64,000 nt of DNA from Campanula takesimana (GCA_026119855.1 JAOWBW010000441.1:310001-374000), one strand, 5' to 3'. Positions 10,787 through 21,861 are shown, counted from the stretch's first letter. Numbers and translations: made by a program. Notes: generated from the letters alone by a model not told the origin.

Positions 10787-11107
10787 GTGGCCCCTAACTC
10801 CGAGGGTTAGCTCATTCATGTGCGGCGCGAGGAGTTATACTTCCTAAGCTCGATTCGGGCAAATCGCAATAAATGCGGGCACGGATTGCAATGGGACGGG
10901 AGTCTTAGAATAGTGGTTGACGAAAGGACAGGTGGGGCCCTTGTGTCAGGCTAGTGGCGTAGACATCTGCCTTTTGACATGACCAGGAACACGTTCATTA
11001 AATGCGAACCGTCATCGGTATTCGAAAAAGCAATTCCCGCCTCTTCACTTTTCGGGTTTCGATCGGGTTACCAGATATTTCGGGTCGATCCGACCCATTT
11101 CCGGCGC

Positions 11108-11115
11108 TATAAATA
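11108..11115 (+). promoter_or_regulatory. TATA box upstream of the antisense ORF
   Basis: TATAAATA in the context cggcgctataaatatcacgg, about 350 bp before the ATG at 11465. It is followed by a pyrimidine-rich, 5'-UTR-like stretch. This is consistent with independent plus-strand transcription of the antisense ORF. Confidence 0.5.
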
Positions 11116-11464
11116 TCACGGATGCTGAATCATTCCAAACTTTCGCAACTCCCGTCTCTCTACCTTCCAGTTCCAACGAAGACTTTGCTTCTCCGGATTC
11201 CTGACTTTGAAGATCTCGTTCTCGTTCATTACTTCTAATTTACAAGTATTGTTCCGAACTTCACTTTTTCTTCTTTGTTTCGATTCGTCGTCTTAATTTC
11301 TGCCATTCTTTTCGTCGCCGTTTTTCGAGCGCGAACCCTAAAAACTTGCTCTTGTCGAGCTTTCGGATTCATACGAGATTTGTGTGACTTCTCGTAACCT
11401 CGTGTCTTCGAGTCCGGATTCTGACCCCTAATTTCTGAAAATTTGTTAAAATATTGTTGTAGCC

Positions 11465-13597
11465 ATGGAAGGGCTGGATTTAGGGCGTAAACTCCGTCCT
11501 GACCTGTTTGGTTGTTGCCGGAGGACCGGTGGGGTATACAGGTTCCTGTTGAATGCCTGGAAACTGTTGTCTTTGAATGAGTTCATTGCCATAGGTTTAG
11601 CATATAGCTGGGAACCCTGGGTCTTGCCCCTGTTGTGGGAAACAGGTCCCTCCGTCCATTATGATTCCACAAGGATGAGGGTGTTGGGGGGAGAGGAACA
11701 CTTGGGCATTTTTGTCATGGCTGTTTTAACTCGATTCCCCGATAATGTAGATATGGCTGGAAACGCTAGAAGGTTGGTAAGGTCGTGCGGGGAGCGTGTA
11801 GCCTCAAGTGGCCCTGATTCTTACAGTTGGATGGACGCTCCTTTTAATGACGAGGACGAACAGGCACGATCTTCGGGCTTGGCCCCTGGTGTTATTGAGG
11901 TCACGAGCAGTGCGGAAGCTTCCGATCAAGAAATGAGGGTTAATGGTGAACCCGCTCTTGAGGCTGAGGTTGGAGCGATCGTGGCTCACGGGCTAGTTGA
12001 TGAGTCTGAGTCATCTGAGACACCCTCTGACCCCCGGGGGGATTTAGAGAGAATGGCCCCAGATACCGCGCGTATGGTCAAACGCGTCCGCTCCCCTGTT
12101 CAAATTTTGGCTTCCTTCCCCGAGGGGCCCGACGATAGGGTTGCGAGCCAGGCTGGAGCCTCCAGCTCTGGAGCGGGCATGGTGGAAGAGCAGGACTCCG
12201 ATGATGAGTTTCTAACTGTGTATCACATCGATCGCAAAATCTATCTTGTCGGCGGTCTTGATGATTATACCTCTCCTTCAGGAAGCAATTTGACTGGTCC
12301 TGCCCGCGTCCGGGCAGATAATATCGCATGTGAGTTTTATCCCGTTCAATTTGAGAATGGCCTCCGGCTTCCCTTGGACCCGTTCATTTGCGAATTCCTG
12401 GAGTTTTCCAAGTGCCTCCCAATGGACTTGACCCCCAACGCAATTCGTTATCTGGTGTCTTTTATTGTCGTAAGTAGGGTACTGGGCTATGAACCCTCTT
12501 TGTCCGCCTTGTACGTTTTCTTCACCCATCAGGTCACCGCGAGCAGTTTGAGCTTGAAAACGAAATCTAGGTCGAAAAAGATCTTTTCTGCGGCTTCTAA
12601 CAAATTCGATCAGTGGCAGAGATATCCTCTGGTGATTCAGAATAGACTCGGGTGGCCTTTTTCTAAGCCTGATAATACTTCCCCGTTGTCAATATCTTCC
12701 AAGGATGATCCTAGCTCAGATGGGGGTATCGAGCTTGCGTCCGCCATGCAGGATTATCTCGCCCGGCACACTAAATCAGTTACTTTAGAGGACCAGACCG
12801 TGGTCGTGGTTGAACAAGTTTTCGACGTTCAAGCCATCATCAACAATGAGAGTATTTTGGCTTATGCCGGGGTGGCCCCATGCCGAAATCCTGATTTTGA
12901 GAGCAGGGTTAACATGGCTCCTATGTGGCGGGATCCTTGCTGGAAGGTTCACCAGGATTTTGCCTTTGCCCATGAGTGCCCTGCTTGCCGACTGGGGGAA
13001 CAATGCCTGGATGGCAAGGTTTTGGATGCCATGCGGTTTGAGAAAGACCGGGAACTCGTTCTGAAAGAAGAGCGAGGGAAAGCCGTGGCCGAGTTTGAGG
13101 CGTCTGATGCTTATAGAGAGAAGGTGGAGGAGGCAAGCATAGAGCAATATAACTCAGCTCTCCATACAGTAGGTCGTAACCAGGCAGCTACGGGTAAATA
13201 CACTGCGCAAGATATTGCGATTCTTTGCTCCATTACGGCCTCAGACCCTCAATGCTTTGCTGGCCATGCTCTAGTGCCCTTTACCACGGACCAACTCTCC
13301 GAGCTTCCCGAGTCTGTCAGATCAACTTTCCCTCTCTTCGCTCCGGTCACTGTCCAAGATCTTTTTTCCACTATTGATGGATTCAGATATTCTGCCGTGG
13401 GAACCTTGCCTCTGGTCGCAGCTTTGGAGAGAACTTTTGGCCCCCGCGGCCCGTACATTGATGGTATGGTTCTTCCTTACTCTCCATATGCCTCCGCTCT
13501 TGCTGATGCTTCTCAGGATCAGTCTGGATCTGTACCTGACACTGATGCCTCTGCCTCTGTTCCAGAGATGGAGAATGCTCCTCCCCCGGCCTCTTGA
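11465..13597 (+). CDS. Antisense ORF of the Tat element, 710 aa, with a putative gypsy-type transposon domain
   Basis: Uninterrupted 710-codon ORF on the strand opposite to gag-pol, between the integrase end and the 3' LTR. Around residues 290-395 the text FENGLRLPLDPFICEFLEF...LTPNAIRYLVSFIVV resembles the plant domain called putative gypsy type transposon (Pfam Transposase_28). The middle (about 120-260) is acidic, Ser-rich and probably disordered. Residues 505-570 contain a CPACRLGEQC cysteine pair and a charged, helical stretch (FEKDRELVLKEERGKAV). The C-terminus is rich in Asp, Ser and Pro. Antisense ORFs are known in Grande and other Tat elements; their function is not known. The ORF is intact while gag-pol of the same copy is broken. 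The ATG used is the first in the open frame, about 350 bp after a TATA box. Confidence 0.85.
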   Translation: MEGLDLGRKLRPDLFGCCRRTGGVYRFLLNAWKLLSLNEFIAIGLAYSWEPWVLPLLWETGPSVHYDSTRMRVLGGEEHLGIFVMAVLTRFPDNVDMAGNARRLVRSCGERVASSGPDSYSWMDAPFNDEDEQARSSGLAPGVIEVTSSAEASDQEMRVNGEPALEAEVGAIVAHGLVDESESSETPSDPRGDLERMAPDTARMVKRVRSPVQILASFPEGPDDRVASQAGASSSGAGMVEEQDSDDEFLTVYHIDRKIYLVGGLDDYTSPSGSNLTGPARVRADNIACEFYPVQFENGLRLPLDPFICEFLEFSKCLPMDLTPNAIRYLVSFIVVSRVLGYEPSLSALYVFFTHQVTASSLSLKTKSRSKKIFSAASNKFDQWQRYPLVIQNRLGWPFSKPDNTSPLSISSKDDPSSDGGIELASAMQDYLARHTKSVTLEDQTVVVVEQVFDVQAIINNESILAYAGVAPCRNPDFESRVNMAPMWRDPCWKVHQDFAFAHECPACRLGEQCLDGKVLDAMRFEKDRELVLKEERGKAVAEFEASDAYREKVEEASIEQYNSALHTVGRNQAATGKYTAQDIAILCSITASDPQCFAGHALVPFTTDQLSELPESVRSTFPLFAPVTVQDLFSTIDGFRYSAVGTLPLVAALERTFGPRGPYIDGMVLPYSPYASALADASQDQSGSVPDTDASASVPEMENAPPPAS

Positions 13598-13824
13598 AGA
13601 TCAGACCGGGTTGCATCCTGGGGAATTTTTGTAATAGTGTAGGTCCGGACATTTTTCGAACAAGTAATTTTTCGGTTTGTATAAGTATATTGTTTCTAGC
13701 TTTGCTATTGATTTCCTCTCTTGCGTGCTCTTTTGCTATCGCTCTTTTGATTACATAGCTTAGAAAGTTTGCTCTTGTATGAACTATCTTTGTTTCCGTG
13801 CACGCGATCGTATGGCCGCGCCTT

Positions 13825-14275
13825 CTCCCACTTTAGTCTAGCTCGAGGGCGTATGACATGGGCCCTGCGGTCTAGCTCGAGGGCGTATGACCGCGCATCT
13901 TGGGTTTAGGTATATTTCACAAGGACATATTTTTACCAAGGAATTTGTTCTCTCACTTTAGTCTAGCTCAAGGGCGTAAGACATGGGCCCTGCGATCTGG
14001 CTCGAGGGCTTATGACCGCGCATCTTGGGTCTTAGGAATTTCACAAGGAAATAATCCCACCAAGGAATTCATTCTCCCACTTTAGTCTAGCTCAAGGGCG
14101 TAAGACATGGGCCCTGCGGTCTGGCTCGAGGGCGTATGACCGCGCATCTTGGGTCTTAGGAATTTCACAAGGAAATAATCCCACCAAGGAATTTGTTCTC
14201 CCACTTTAGTTTAGCTCAAAGGGCGTAAGACATGGGCCCTGCGGTCTAGCTCGAGGGCGTATGACCGCGCATCGT
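13825..14275. repeat. Tandem repeat array in the 3' untranslated region of the Tat element
   Basis: About four copies of a unit of roughly 124 bp starting near 13825, 13950, 14074 and 14198. Each has ctcccactttagtctagctc, gacatgggccctgcggtct and gaccgcgcatcttggg. Inside each unit a shorter repeat (agctcgagggcgtatgac) occurs twice. Copies 2 and 3 are the most alike. Tandem repeats between pol and the 3' LTR are typical for Tat elements and can seed satellites. Confidence 0.9.
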
Positions 14276-14501
14276 TCTTAGACTTGCAAACGGCATCCGC
14301 ATCGCGGGCATGCGGTCTAGCTCGAGAGCCCATGACCGCGCTTTGAGAACGAACATACTTGAGTAATTTCAGAGAACGATAGCAGTATTATTTACTTACT
14401 CGAACAGATTACATTGCGATTTCGTTACAATACATGAGTAATTCCATAATTTCTAATTGCTATTGATTGCAAAAAGACTTCAAGGTCTACAATTCTGTCT
14501 T

Positions 14502-16364
14502 CTAAGGGTAATATTTCTTCAGATGATCACTATGCCAGGCGTTTTTCAAGTCTTTTCCTTCTGCCGTTAGAAGCCTATATGTTCCCTCTTTGATCACGCG
14601 GGCAATCTGATAAGGGCCTTCCCAAACTTTCCTTAGAACCCAGTCTCCCACGGCAAACGATCTCTTGTTCACCCTTTTGTCATGATGAACTTTGGCCTTC
14701 TGCTTGTAATTGACCATCTTTGCCCGTGCTTCTAACCGTTTTTCTTCGGTAGAGTCTAAGTCTTTTCTGCGGGCTCCCTCATTCTCTGTTTCACTAAATT
14801 GGGCGACCCTATAGGTGGGCAAGGCTACTTCCACGGGTGCGACCGCCTCTGATCCATATGTCAGGGAAAAAGGGGTTTCTCCCGTTGAGTTCCTTGTCGT
14901 GGTTCGGACAACCCATAGAGCAGTACTGAGCTCTTCCATCCAGCGACCGCTCCTTCCCTTCAAATTTTTGTGCAAGGCGGTCATAAGCAACTTATTGGCG
15001 GCCTCGGCCTGTCCATTTCCCTGCGGTCTTGCGACAGATGATTGCCGATGTTCTACGTTGAGTCTCTTGCATTCCGCCGTAAACTTGCTTTGGAACTGGG
15101 GTCCATGATCGGAGACGATAGCCCGGGGCAAACCAAACCGGCAGAATATATGGTCGTGGATGAACTTGATAATACTTGCTTCCGTCGTGCTAGTTAGCGC
15201 CTTGGCCTCTACCCATTTTGTGAAATAATCTACTGCGACCACTACCATTTGCGCTCCGCCGAGCGCTTTGGGATAAGGCCCAATCAAATCTATTCCCCAC
15301 ATGTCGAATGCCCAAGTTGGGACTACCAGGCTCTGCTCCGTGGATGGCTGCCTTGGTATGTTGGCGAATCTTTGGCATTGATCACATTTGCGGACATATT
15401 CCTCTGCATCTTTTTTCATTGTCGGCCAGTAATACCCGAGGAATCTGATTTTATCGGATAGTGTTCGGGCACCGGGATGTCCTCCACACACGCCTTCGTG
15501 AACTTCGTACAACAAGTTGGTGACTGTTTCGGACTTGACACACCTCAGCAGTGGTTTGGTGAAGGATCTCCGATAAAGTACGCCATCAATGATCGTGTAT
15601 CTAGCGGCCTGTTTCATCAAGACTCTTGCCCGGTCATGGTCGTTGGGGAGGGTTTGCTGCTCGATATACTCCCTGATCTCATCAACCCAATCTTTTTCCG
15701 ACTCTCCAATTTGGTGGATCTCTATCCTGTCAATGGCTGGGCGCTCCGTGAACTCTATCCAGCAGTCCACACTAAGCTTCGCAATGTCTTCGTTTGTGAT
15801 CCTGGAAAGCAAGTCCGCCTCGGAATTCTCAGCCCGGTTAACTTGGTTCAGCTCATGGTACTCGAATTCCTTTAACAAGTTTGTCGCGAGCTCCTTGTAT
15901 TTTACCAACACCGGGTGATTTGTCTCGTATTCCCCTTTCACCTGGTTTATCACTAGTTGTAAGTCGCTTTTCACGACCAGCTTCGATACTTTCATGTCCC
16001 GTGCTAATTCCAAGCCCGCTATCAATGCCTCGTACTCGGCCTGATTGTTTGAGACCGCGAACTTAAATCTCAAGGCTCGCTTGAATCTTTGACCCTCCGG
16101 GGCGGTCAAGAGTATTCCGGCGCCGCTGACAGTCTTTCCCGCGGATCCATCCACACTTAACGACCAGCAATTTTCCGGTCTCTCCCCAGCAAATATTGCC
16201 TTCTTGCTTCTCTTTTTCTTTGTCTTTGCGGGTTGGGTTTTGTCTGGTTCACTCTCTTTTGCTTCGAATGTGGTTTCTGCCACAAAGTCCGCCTGTGCCT
16301 TGATGGTCTTCTGCGGGGAGTAGGTAATCTGGAATTCAGTCAGCTCTATAGACCACGATAGCAT
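14502..16364 (-). pseudogene. Tat pol: archaeal-like RNase H and integrase
   Basis: 620-codon open segment. It starts with the tether MLSWSIELTEFQITYSPQ, then RNase H (SVDGSAGKTVSGAGILL; NNQAEYEALIAGLELA; NSEADLLSRI). Integrase follows: the zinc-binding HEGVCGGHPGARTL and CDQCQ, the catalytic core with Asp in WGIDLIGP and in VSDHGPQFQ and Glu in GQAEAANK, then a C-terminal part with GDWVLRKVWEGPYQI. The segment itself is undamaged, but it is out of frame with the reverse transcriptase upstream (break near 16430). It would insert the cDNA into host DNA. Confidence 0.92.
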
Positions 16365-17328
16365 TCTCCCCGAGGATTCGGGCTTGTGGAGTATCTTCTT
16401 CAGCGGGATGTCTGAAGTATGCCCGCAGCTTCCGAGCGGCCACGAGCAAGGCGAAGGCTAATTTTTCAATGTTCAGATAGCGGCCTTCCACAGCAGATAG
16501 TGCCTTGGAGACATAATACACGGGTTTCTGAAGGTTGCCCTCTTCCCTTACCAATACTGCGGCCACTGCGTGATCTGTTGCGGCCAAGAAAACATAGAGT
16601 TCCTCCCCAAACACTGGGCTGCTCAACAGCGGCGGCTTTCCCAGGTAAGCTTTTATTTGCTCAAAAGCATTCTGGCAGTCCTCGTTCCACTCAAAGCCCT
16701 TCTCTCCTCCTCCTTTTAAAGTTTTGAAGAAGGGCAGACACTTTTCGGCTGACTTGGCAATGAATCTTCCCAAAGCCGTAATACGGCCATTAAGCTTCTG
16801 CACCTCCTTAACGCATCTGGGGGGCTGCATGCTTGTCAATGCCACGATTTTCTCGGGGTTTGCTTCGATCCCTCTTTGGTTCACCATGAAACCCAAAAAT
16901 TTTCCTGCCTTTACTCCGAAAGCGCACTTGGAGGGATTAAGCTTCATGTTATTTTCCCGGAGGTTGGTGAAGGTTTCTGTCACATCAATGTCGTGAGAGG
17001 TCTCCTTGGTCGTGATAACCATATCGTCGATGTAAGCCTCCAGGTTCCGGCCTAATTGGTCATCAAAGACGATTCCTACCATCCTTTGATACGTACCGCC
17101 CGCATTCTTGAGGCCAAACGGCATGTTGTTAAACGTGTAGGTTTTGCCCGCGGCATAGAAAGCGCATGACGGGACGTCATCCTCCTTCATTTTGATTTGA
17201 TGGTAGCCCGAGTACGCATCTATAAAGCTCAACACCCTATGCCCGGCAATAGAGTCCACTAATTGATCGATCCGGGGAAGAGGGTAACAATCCTTAGGGC
17301 AGGCCTTGTTCAAATCCGTGAAATCCAC
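16336..17328 (-). pseudogene. Tat pol: reverse transcriptase and first RNase H
   Basis: Reads from VDFTDLNKACPKDCYPLPRID through DAYSGYHQIKMKEDD, the catalytic AYIDDMVITT and FLGFMVNQRGIEANPEK to a Ty3-type RNase H region with PVYYVSKALSAVE. The frame is shifted after RAYFRHP near 16430, where the expected SDIPLKKILHKPESSGRM continues in another frame. It joins the upstream protease segment through a single nonsense codon (TGA 17329-17331), where WRMCVDFTDLNKA is usual in relatives. Confidence 0.92.
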
Positions 17329-18450
17329 TCACATCCTCCACTTTCCATTTGCTTTGGTTACCATGACGACGTTGGCTAACCACCTCGGATATTTGATCGG
17401 GCTTATGATTCCCGCTTTCAGCAGCTTATCTACCTCGATTTTGATCGCCGCTTTCTTCTCCGGTGAAAAGTATCTTTCTTTCTGGAGGACCCGGGTAAAT
17501 GTGGGATCGACATTCAGTTCATGCTCGATGACCTCTCTACTTATCCCCTTCATATCTTCGACGGTCCAGGCAAATACATCCAAGCTTTTTCGCAGCAGCT
17601 CGATCAGAATCTTCCTTTCTTCTGCGGGGATTTCCAACCCGACCTTAACCGTTTGTTCGGGGTAAGCAGGATTTATGATTACATCCTCTAGAGCATCGTT
17701 GGGGCGGATGTCCCTTATTTCTCTGTCGTGCAGCGAATCAATCACGATGTCTATGTGCTCGGTCTCCGCGGCAATACGACGGGCTCTCCTGCTCCGCTTA
17801 AATTCTGCCCGTGTTGAGTGGTATGACAAAGTTCCAATCATGGCCGCGTCCTCAGTCCCGCTGCTGTTGGTTTTGACCTTTTTTGCCTCCATCGGGCTCA
17901 CCAATCTTTTCCCCATCGCGCTCTCCCTTCTTTTCTTCTCTATTATTTTGAGGAAAAGCTCGGGCTTGTTTTCGATGCATGCTATCCCTGCGGGGGTGCT
18001 GAACTTGATCTTCTGGTGAGGTATTGATGCAACGACCCCAAGGGCAGCCTGAGCGGTCACTCCCAAGATTGCGTTGTATTGGTATTTCAGATCGATCACC
18101 ATGAACGTGACACGGGCTGTTTTCTCAAACGGCCTCTCTCCAATGGTCACTTCGAAGTCAATGGTCCCTTTTGCGTAGACCGTATGATTCGTGAACCCTT
18201 CCAACAAGCCCGCATATGGGGTTAAGTGCGCCTCGGACATCCCCATTTCTTCTAAACAATGGAAGTAAAGTATGTCCCGTGAAGCCCCGGTCTCAATGAG
18301 GACCCTCCCAATATCCGCTCTACCAATAGCCATCTTGATTGTCAAGGGCTGTGTTGAATGGAAGAGGGTGGAGGCCAGCTCGCTCCTCTTGAACCCTATC
18401 ATTTCCTCTTGCTCGGGTGGGTAGGCAGGTATCAGGAACACCTTTTCCAA
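17329..18450 (-). pseudogene. Tat pol: aspartic protease region and start of reverse transcriptase
   Basis: Contains the protease motif as VLIETGASRDILY, where relatives have D(T/S/G)G(A/S)S. The codon is GAG (plus-strand 18292-18294), so the catalytic Asp is replaced by Glu. The C-terminal half has the start of the reverse transcriptase (GLEIPAEERKILIELLRKSLDVFAW, GIISPIKYPRWLANVVMV, KANGKWRM) and stops at the TGA described for the next segment. Confidence 0.88.
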
Positions 18451-19409
18451 TTTTTTGATCTGAATAGAGAGCTGGGTGTTGCTCGGGGCTTCTTCCCCGA
18501 TATACTGGATGTCATAGCGTTTTTCCCCTCGGCATCGTTATCCCTAACATATTGGACATGTCCCCGTGGGGCTTCTCCTTTATTGCTGGGTCCCTCGATC
18601 CATTTTTTCAATTCTCCGGCCTCGACTTTCTGTTGTATTATCTTTTTCATCTGAAAACACTCATCCGTGTTATGCTCGTGGCTTTCATGGTAGCCGCACC
18701 ACTTCTTTTTGTTCGCCTCATAAGGTTTTCTTTCTAGGGGTGGGGGAGGAGGCAGGGCTTCTGCCCGCAGAATCTCAGTCCTTGGGGCTATCAAAGGGGT
18801 GAATGTGTTGTCAGTTCTTTTGAAATTAGTCGTGCCCCTCGGTCTGCCTCTATTTCGGCCGCCACTACCCCCCGAATAGCCTGCGTGGTACCTTGAGTCA
18901 TGAGCGGGCTCAAGCCTATCCCTTATGCTCTTGCGGGCATCATCCATGAATGAGGGCTCTACCCCGGCCATGGCAATGGCTCGATTGTACATTTCCTCCG
19001 TTCCCTCGGGCTTTCGACAAGCGAACTCTTGCCTCAAGGTATAGGATGTTAATCCTCCCAAGAGGCACAGCTCGATGTCATTCCTTGTTAGGTCCACGAT
19101 TTGTTCGGTCATTTTTCGAAACCGAGTAATGTACGCTTTCGTACTTTCCCCGGGATATTGCTTCACACCGCATAGGTCCGATTTCGGTCTTGCGACCTCC
19201 CCAGCGCCCGCGAACGAATTCAGGAACGACGTCCGCAGTTGCTCGTAGCTGCAAATGGAGCGGGGTTTATGGGCCAACAACCATCCCAGCGCCTTCCCTT
19301 TGAAGGTGGATGCTAGAGCTTTGCATTTTACAGCCTCATCTGTTGAGAATAGAGCCATCTGCCCTTTAAAAACCCCCAACATGGCTTTTTGAGTTAGACG
19401 AGCCGTCAT
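18432..19409 (-). pseudogene. Tat gag, main part with modified zinc knuckle
   Basis: Retrotransposon gag domain: GKALGWLLAHKPRSICSYEQL, YPGESTKAYITRFRKMTEQI. Near the end is the variant zinc knuckle WCGYHESHEHNTDEC, which fits the C-H-H-C spacing of Tat gag proteins. The 5' part of gag continues in other frames (19508-19741 and 19932-20114), so gag is broken at least twice. It overlaps the protease segment by 19 bases in another frame. Confidence 0.87.
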
Positions 19410-19507
19410 AAGCGTCTAGCTTGGGGACTTTTCCTCGCTGGATTGGTGAATCAGCTATCCAGGAGGCAAAAGCATCTATGGGTCCAATGCACTTTGCCAC
19501 GCTTTGT

Positions 19508-20114
19508 TTAGACTCCCATAGGTCCCCTGATCATTCCCTGGACCTTGTAGTCAGTCTCTCCCCCGGTTTTCACCTTTTTCGCCGTCCCCGCAAATTGCTC
19601 TCCGGTTCTAACAGTTGCTTTTCCCTTGTAGTGGCCTTTGGACTTTCTAGGCTGTGACTCTCCTTCTTCACTCATTCTCCCTTCCTCTCCTTCTTCATCG
19701 TCGTCCTCCACAACGATCGTTCTCTTCTTCTTTCCCTCCACCCTGCTGCTATGCTTTTAGAACCGTGAGTTTTCGATCTTTCAAGAGGGATTCCCGTGTC
19801 AGCCTCGGCATTGAATAGCTCTTCTAGGGCCATGTTTAACTGAAGCCCTTCCGCTACTAGATCCTTCCTGTCTTTCAGGAGCTGGATTTTCTTTTGAATC
19901 TGCTCAGGGTGAGGGGAGTGACGGGGATTTTCTATGCCTTGCGTGCTTTTGAAGTTTCGATACGATCTCTCAGATCCGCCTCTCTTCTTGCTTTCTGAGA
20001 GGGAGTGCCCGAGCAGCCACTAGGCGCCTTGTCTCCCAATTTGTCAAAGATGGATCCTTGAGGCGCTTGTTTCGAAGGGCTAGCATTTGGGTTCAAGATT
20101 TCTTTTCCGGTCAT
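19508..20114 (-). pseudogene. Tat gag N-terminal part, broken
   Basis: The likely start is the ATG at 20114 (MTGKEILNPNASPSKQ). The first frame ends at TAG near 19932. A further piece (MEGKKKRTIVVEDDDEEGEE, rich in charged residues) is open at 19741-19508. A low-complexity charged N-terminus before the gag core is common in this lineage. Confidence 0.7.
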
Positions 20115-20296
20115 TGCAAATATTTGGAATGTCGAGTGTATTTTTAGAACCGTAAAAACAAAAGAATGGCTTCGAACGGTGGAAACTCAAGATGAGATGA
20201 CTGAAACTCGAACTGACGACTTGCAATAAAGGGTGTTGAGTCAGACTAAACTGGGATTTCGAAAGAACTCAGAAGATTGCGCTAGGAAGATTATCG

Positions 20297-20316
20297 TTTC
20301 CCGGCAATGGAACCAC
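20297..20316 (-). promoter_or_regulatory. Primer-binding site of the Tat element
   Basis: On the minus strand GTGGTTCCATTGCCGGGAAA follows the inner end of the 5' LTR. The TGG start fits a tRNA CCA end. I cannot name the tRNA with confidence. Confidence 0.6.
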
Positions 20317-20950
20317 TGATGACGCCCTAGATTTCTGGGGTCATGGAGACTAGATCTCTTGTTTGCTGTCTCTTGATCCTGATCACAACACAAACAAGAA
20401 CACCGTTAAGACCAAGGCCGGGTTGGAATCCGGCTTAGGCCCTCGGGTGTGAGAGTAAGATCTCTGAGGAAAACCTAAGAAGAAGGTTCCATGAAAACCT
20501 TGTGTGTGTGAATGGGATAGAGCACGTACCTTGCTCATGGGAGCGGAAAGAAGTATATATATGACCAAGAGAAAGAAACCTGCACAAGGTACTAACCACC
20601 CTGGTACTGGGGGGACACGTGGTGAGTCCCCAGTGGATCGGTCAGGAGAGTGGCTGGGAAGGTGGCGTGTCTGTCAGGGAAGCATGGTTCCATCACCAAC
20701 CGTTATGGTGCGTCAGGTACGGATAGGTGACGTCTCGTGTACGTTTGTGCCAGCTGGGCACTACGGGCTCCTCAGGATAGCGGGAGGCAGAGTCATCTCG
20801 GGCATATATATCAGGGAGATCGGTCCCCACGGGCTTACTTGCCCGCGTTCCTCGCCGGTTCGGCCCCAAGAGTTCAGGTCCGGTTCGGGCGTGTTAAGTC
20901 GCATTGATTTGGACTGGCGAGCATCCGGCCTAGAAGGCTCGGTCTCATCA
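20317..20950 (-). repeat. 5' LTR of the Tat element
   Basis: 634 bp, TGATGACG...TCTCATCA in plus orientation. It holds the 54-bp block missing from the other LTR, which includes tatatatatga. It is followed by the target duplication gtttt. Confidence 0.93.
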
Positions 20951-20955
20951 GTTTT

Positions 20956-21861
20956 GATGTTAGTATATGAGATTTTTCTAATGCTATTGAAGCTGTTTTC
21001 ATGATGATTCTATGCTGAATGTCCATCCCATTCTTACTTACATATTTGGACATTATTTCGTTGGGTGGGTTATGGATTTTTCTATTTTCCTATTTGTTCT
21101 CAGAAAAACCTGCTGGGGCTGGCTAATAGTCATATTTGAAGTTACAGTGAGGCGACTTGTTGAGATGATGACCAAGGTGACCAATTTTTTGTTAGTCTGC
21201 AATTGTTATGGTCATTGTGAATTTTTTTTTCTATTTTTTTTTTTTTGGGGGGGGGGAGTTCGAATGAAACCAAAGTAATCCCTCCACCACCATAATAAGT
21301 GTCGCGCTTTCCTTTTTTGGCATGTCCCAAATCAAATGTTGCATTTTCAAAAGTGGAAAAGTGTTTGTCTAATTTACCATCTTACATGCAGTGTACAAAT
21401 AAGTAAAACACATTCCATAAAAACATTGACAAGTCGACTGTGATGCACAATATGAAATGGGTATGTATTTGGCTATCAGAATTTGTTAAAGAACTAAGAT
21501 TCTTTTTTCCCTGCATAAGAAAGAGAAGATAGAACATTTAGAATGAGGGTCAGGTAATAATTCCATATTAATTCAAAATAATCGACCCACAGACCGGTCT
21601 ATCCTCTGTACGTATATATGTCCCCTTAATTGGACATATGTTTACATCACTTAAGATGCTCTTTTCATGTATAGTTAGCAAAGTCTTTTTTCATCTCCCC
21701 GTTCCAATGTCATTAGTCAAAATAGGTCAAAGTCGATGCTAAGACATCATCTGTATTTCTTAATATGAAGTTGTGTTGTATATATGACTAGATTTGTGGG
21801 TAAGGAATCAGTAGGTTAGGCACACCGAAAAGATGTTAATTTTAAGGTATTTAAATTCTGA
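20956..21861. other. Intergenic, no gene seen
   Basis: Contains a T-rich tract followed by ten G at about 21220-21255 and the diverged repeat at 21290-21460 that resembles 9230-9420. No coding pattern with support. Confidence 0.4.

Larger units (their letters stand above)
10207..20950 (-). mobile_element. Ty3/Gypsy retrotransposon, Tat lineage, complete but disabled
   Basis: LTRs at 10207-10786 and 20317-20950 share TGATGACG...TCTCATCA ends. A perfect 5-bp target duplication gtttt flanks the element (10202-10206, 20951-20955). Gag, protease, reverse transcriptase, RNase H and integrase are read on the minus strand, so the right LTR is the 5' LTR. The RNase H before integrase is of the archaeal-like kind (VDGSAGK, NNQAEYEALIAGLELA), and there is a long antisense ORF and a tandem repeat region between pol and the 3' LTR. 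These three traits are known for the Tat/Ogre/Grande/Retand lineage. LTR divergence is about six substitutions plus one 54-bp indel, so insertion was recent. Confidence 0.95.

Noticed and set aside
10394..10810. 138-aa ORF in the left LTR, with a longer version in the right LTR (20504-21004)
   Set aside because: Both lie inside LTR sequence of the Tat element and end differently because of the flanks. There is no protein family match by eye.
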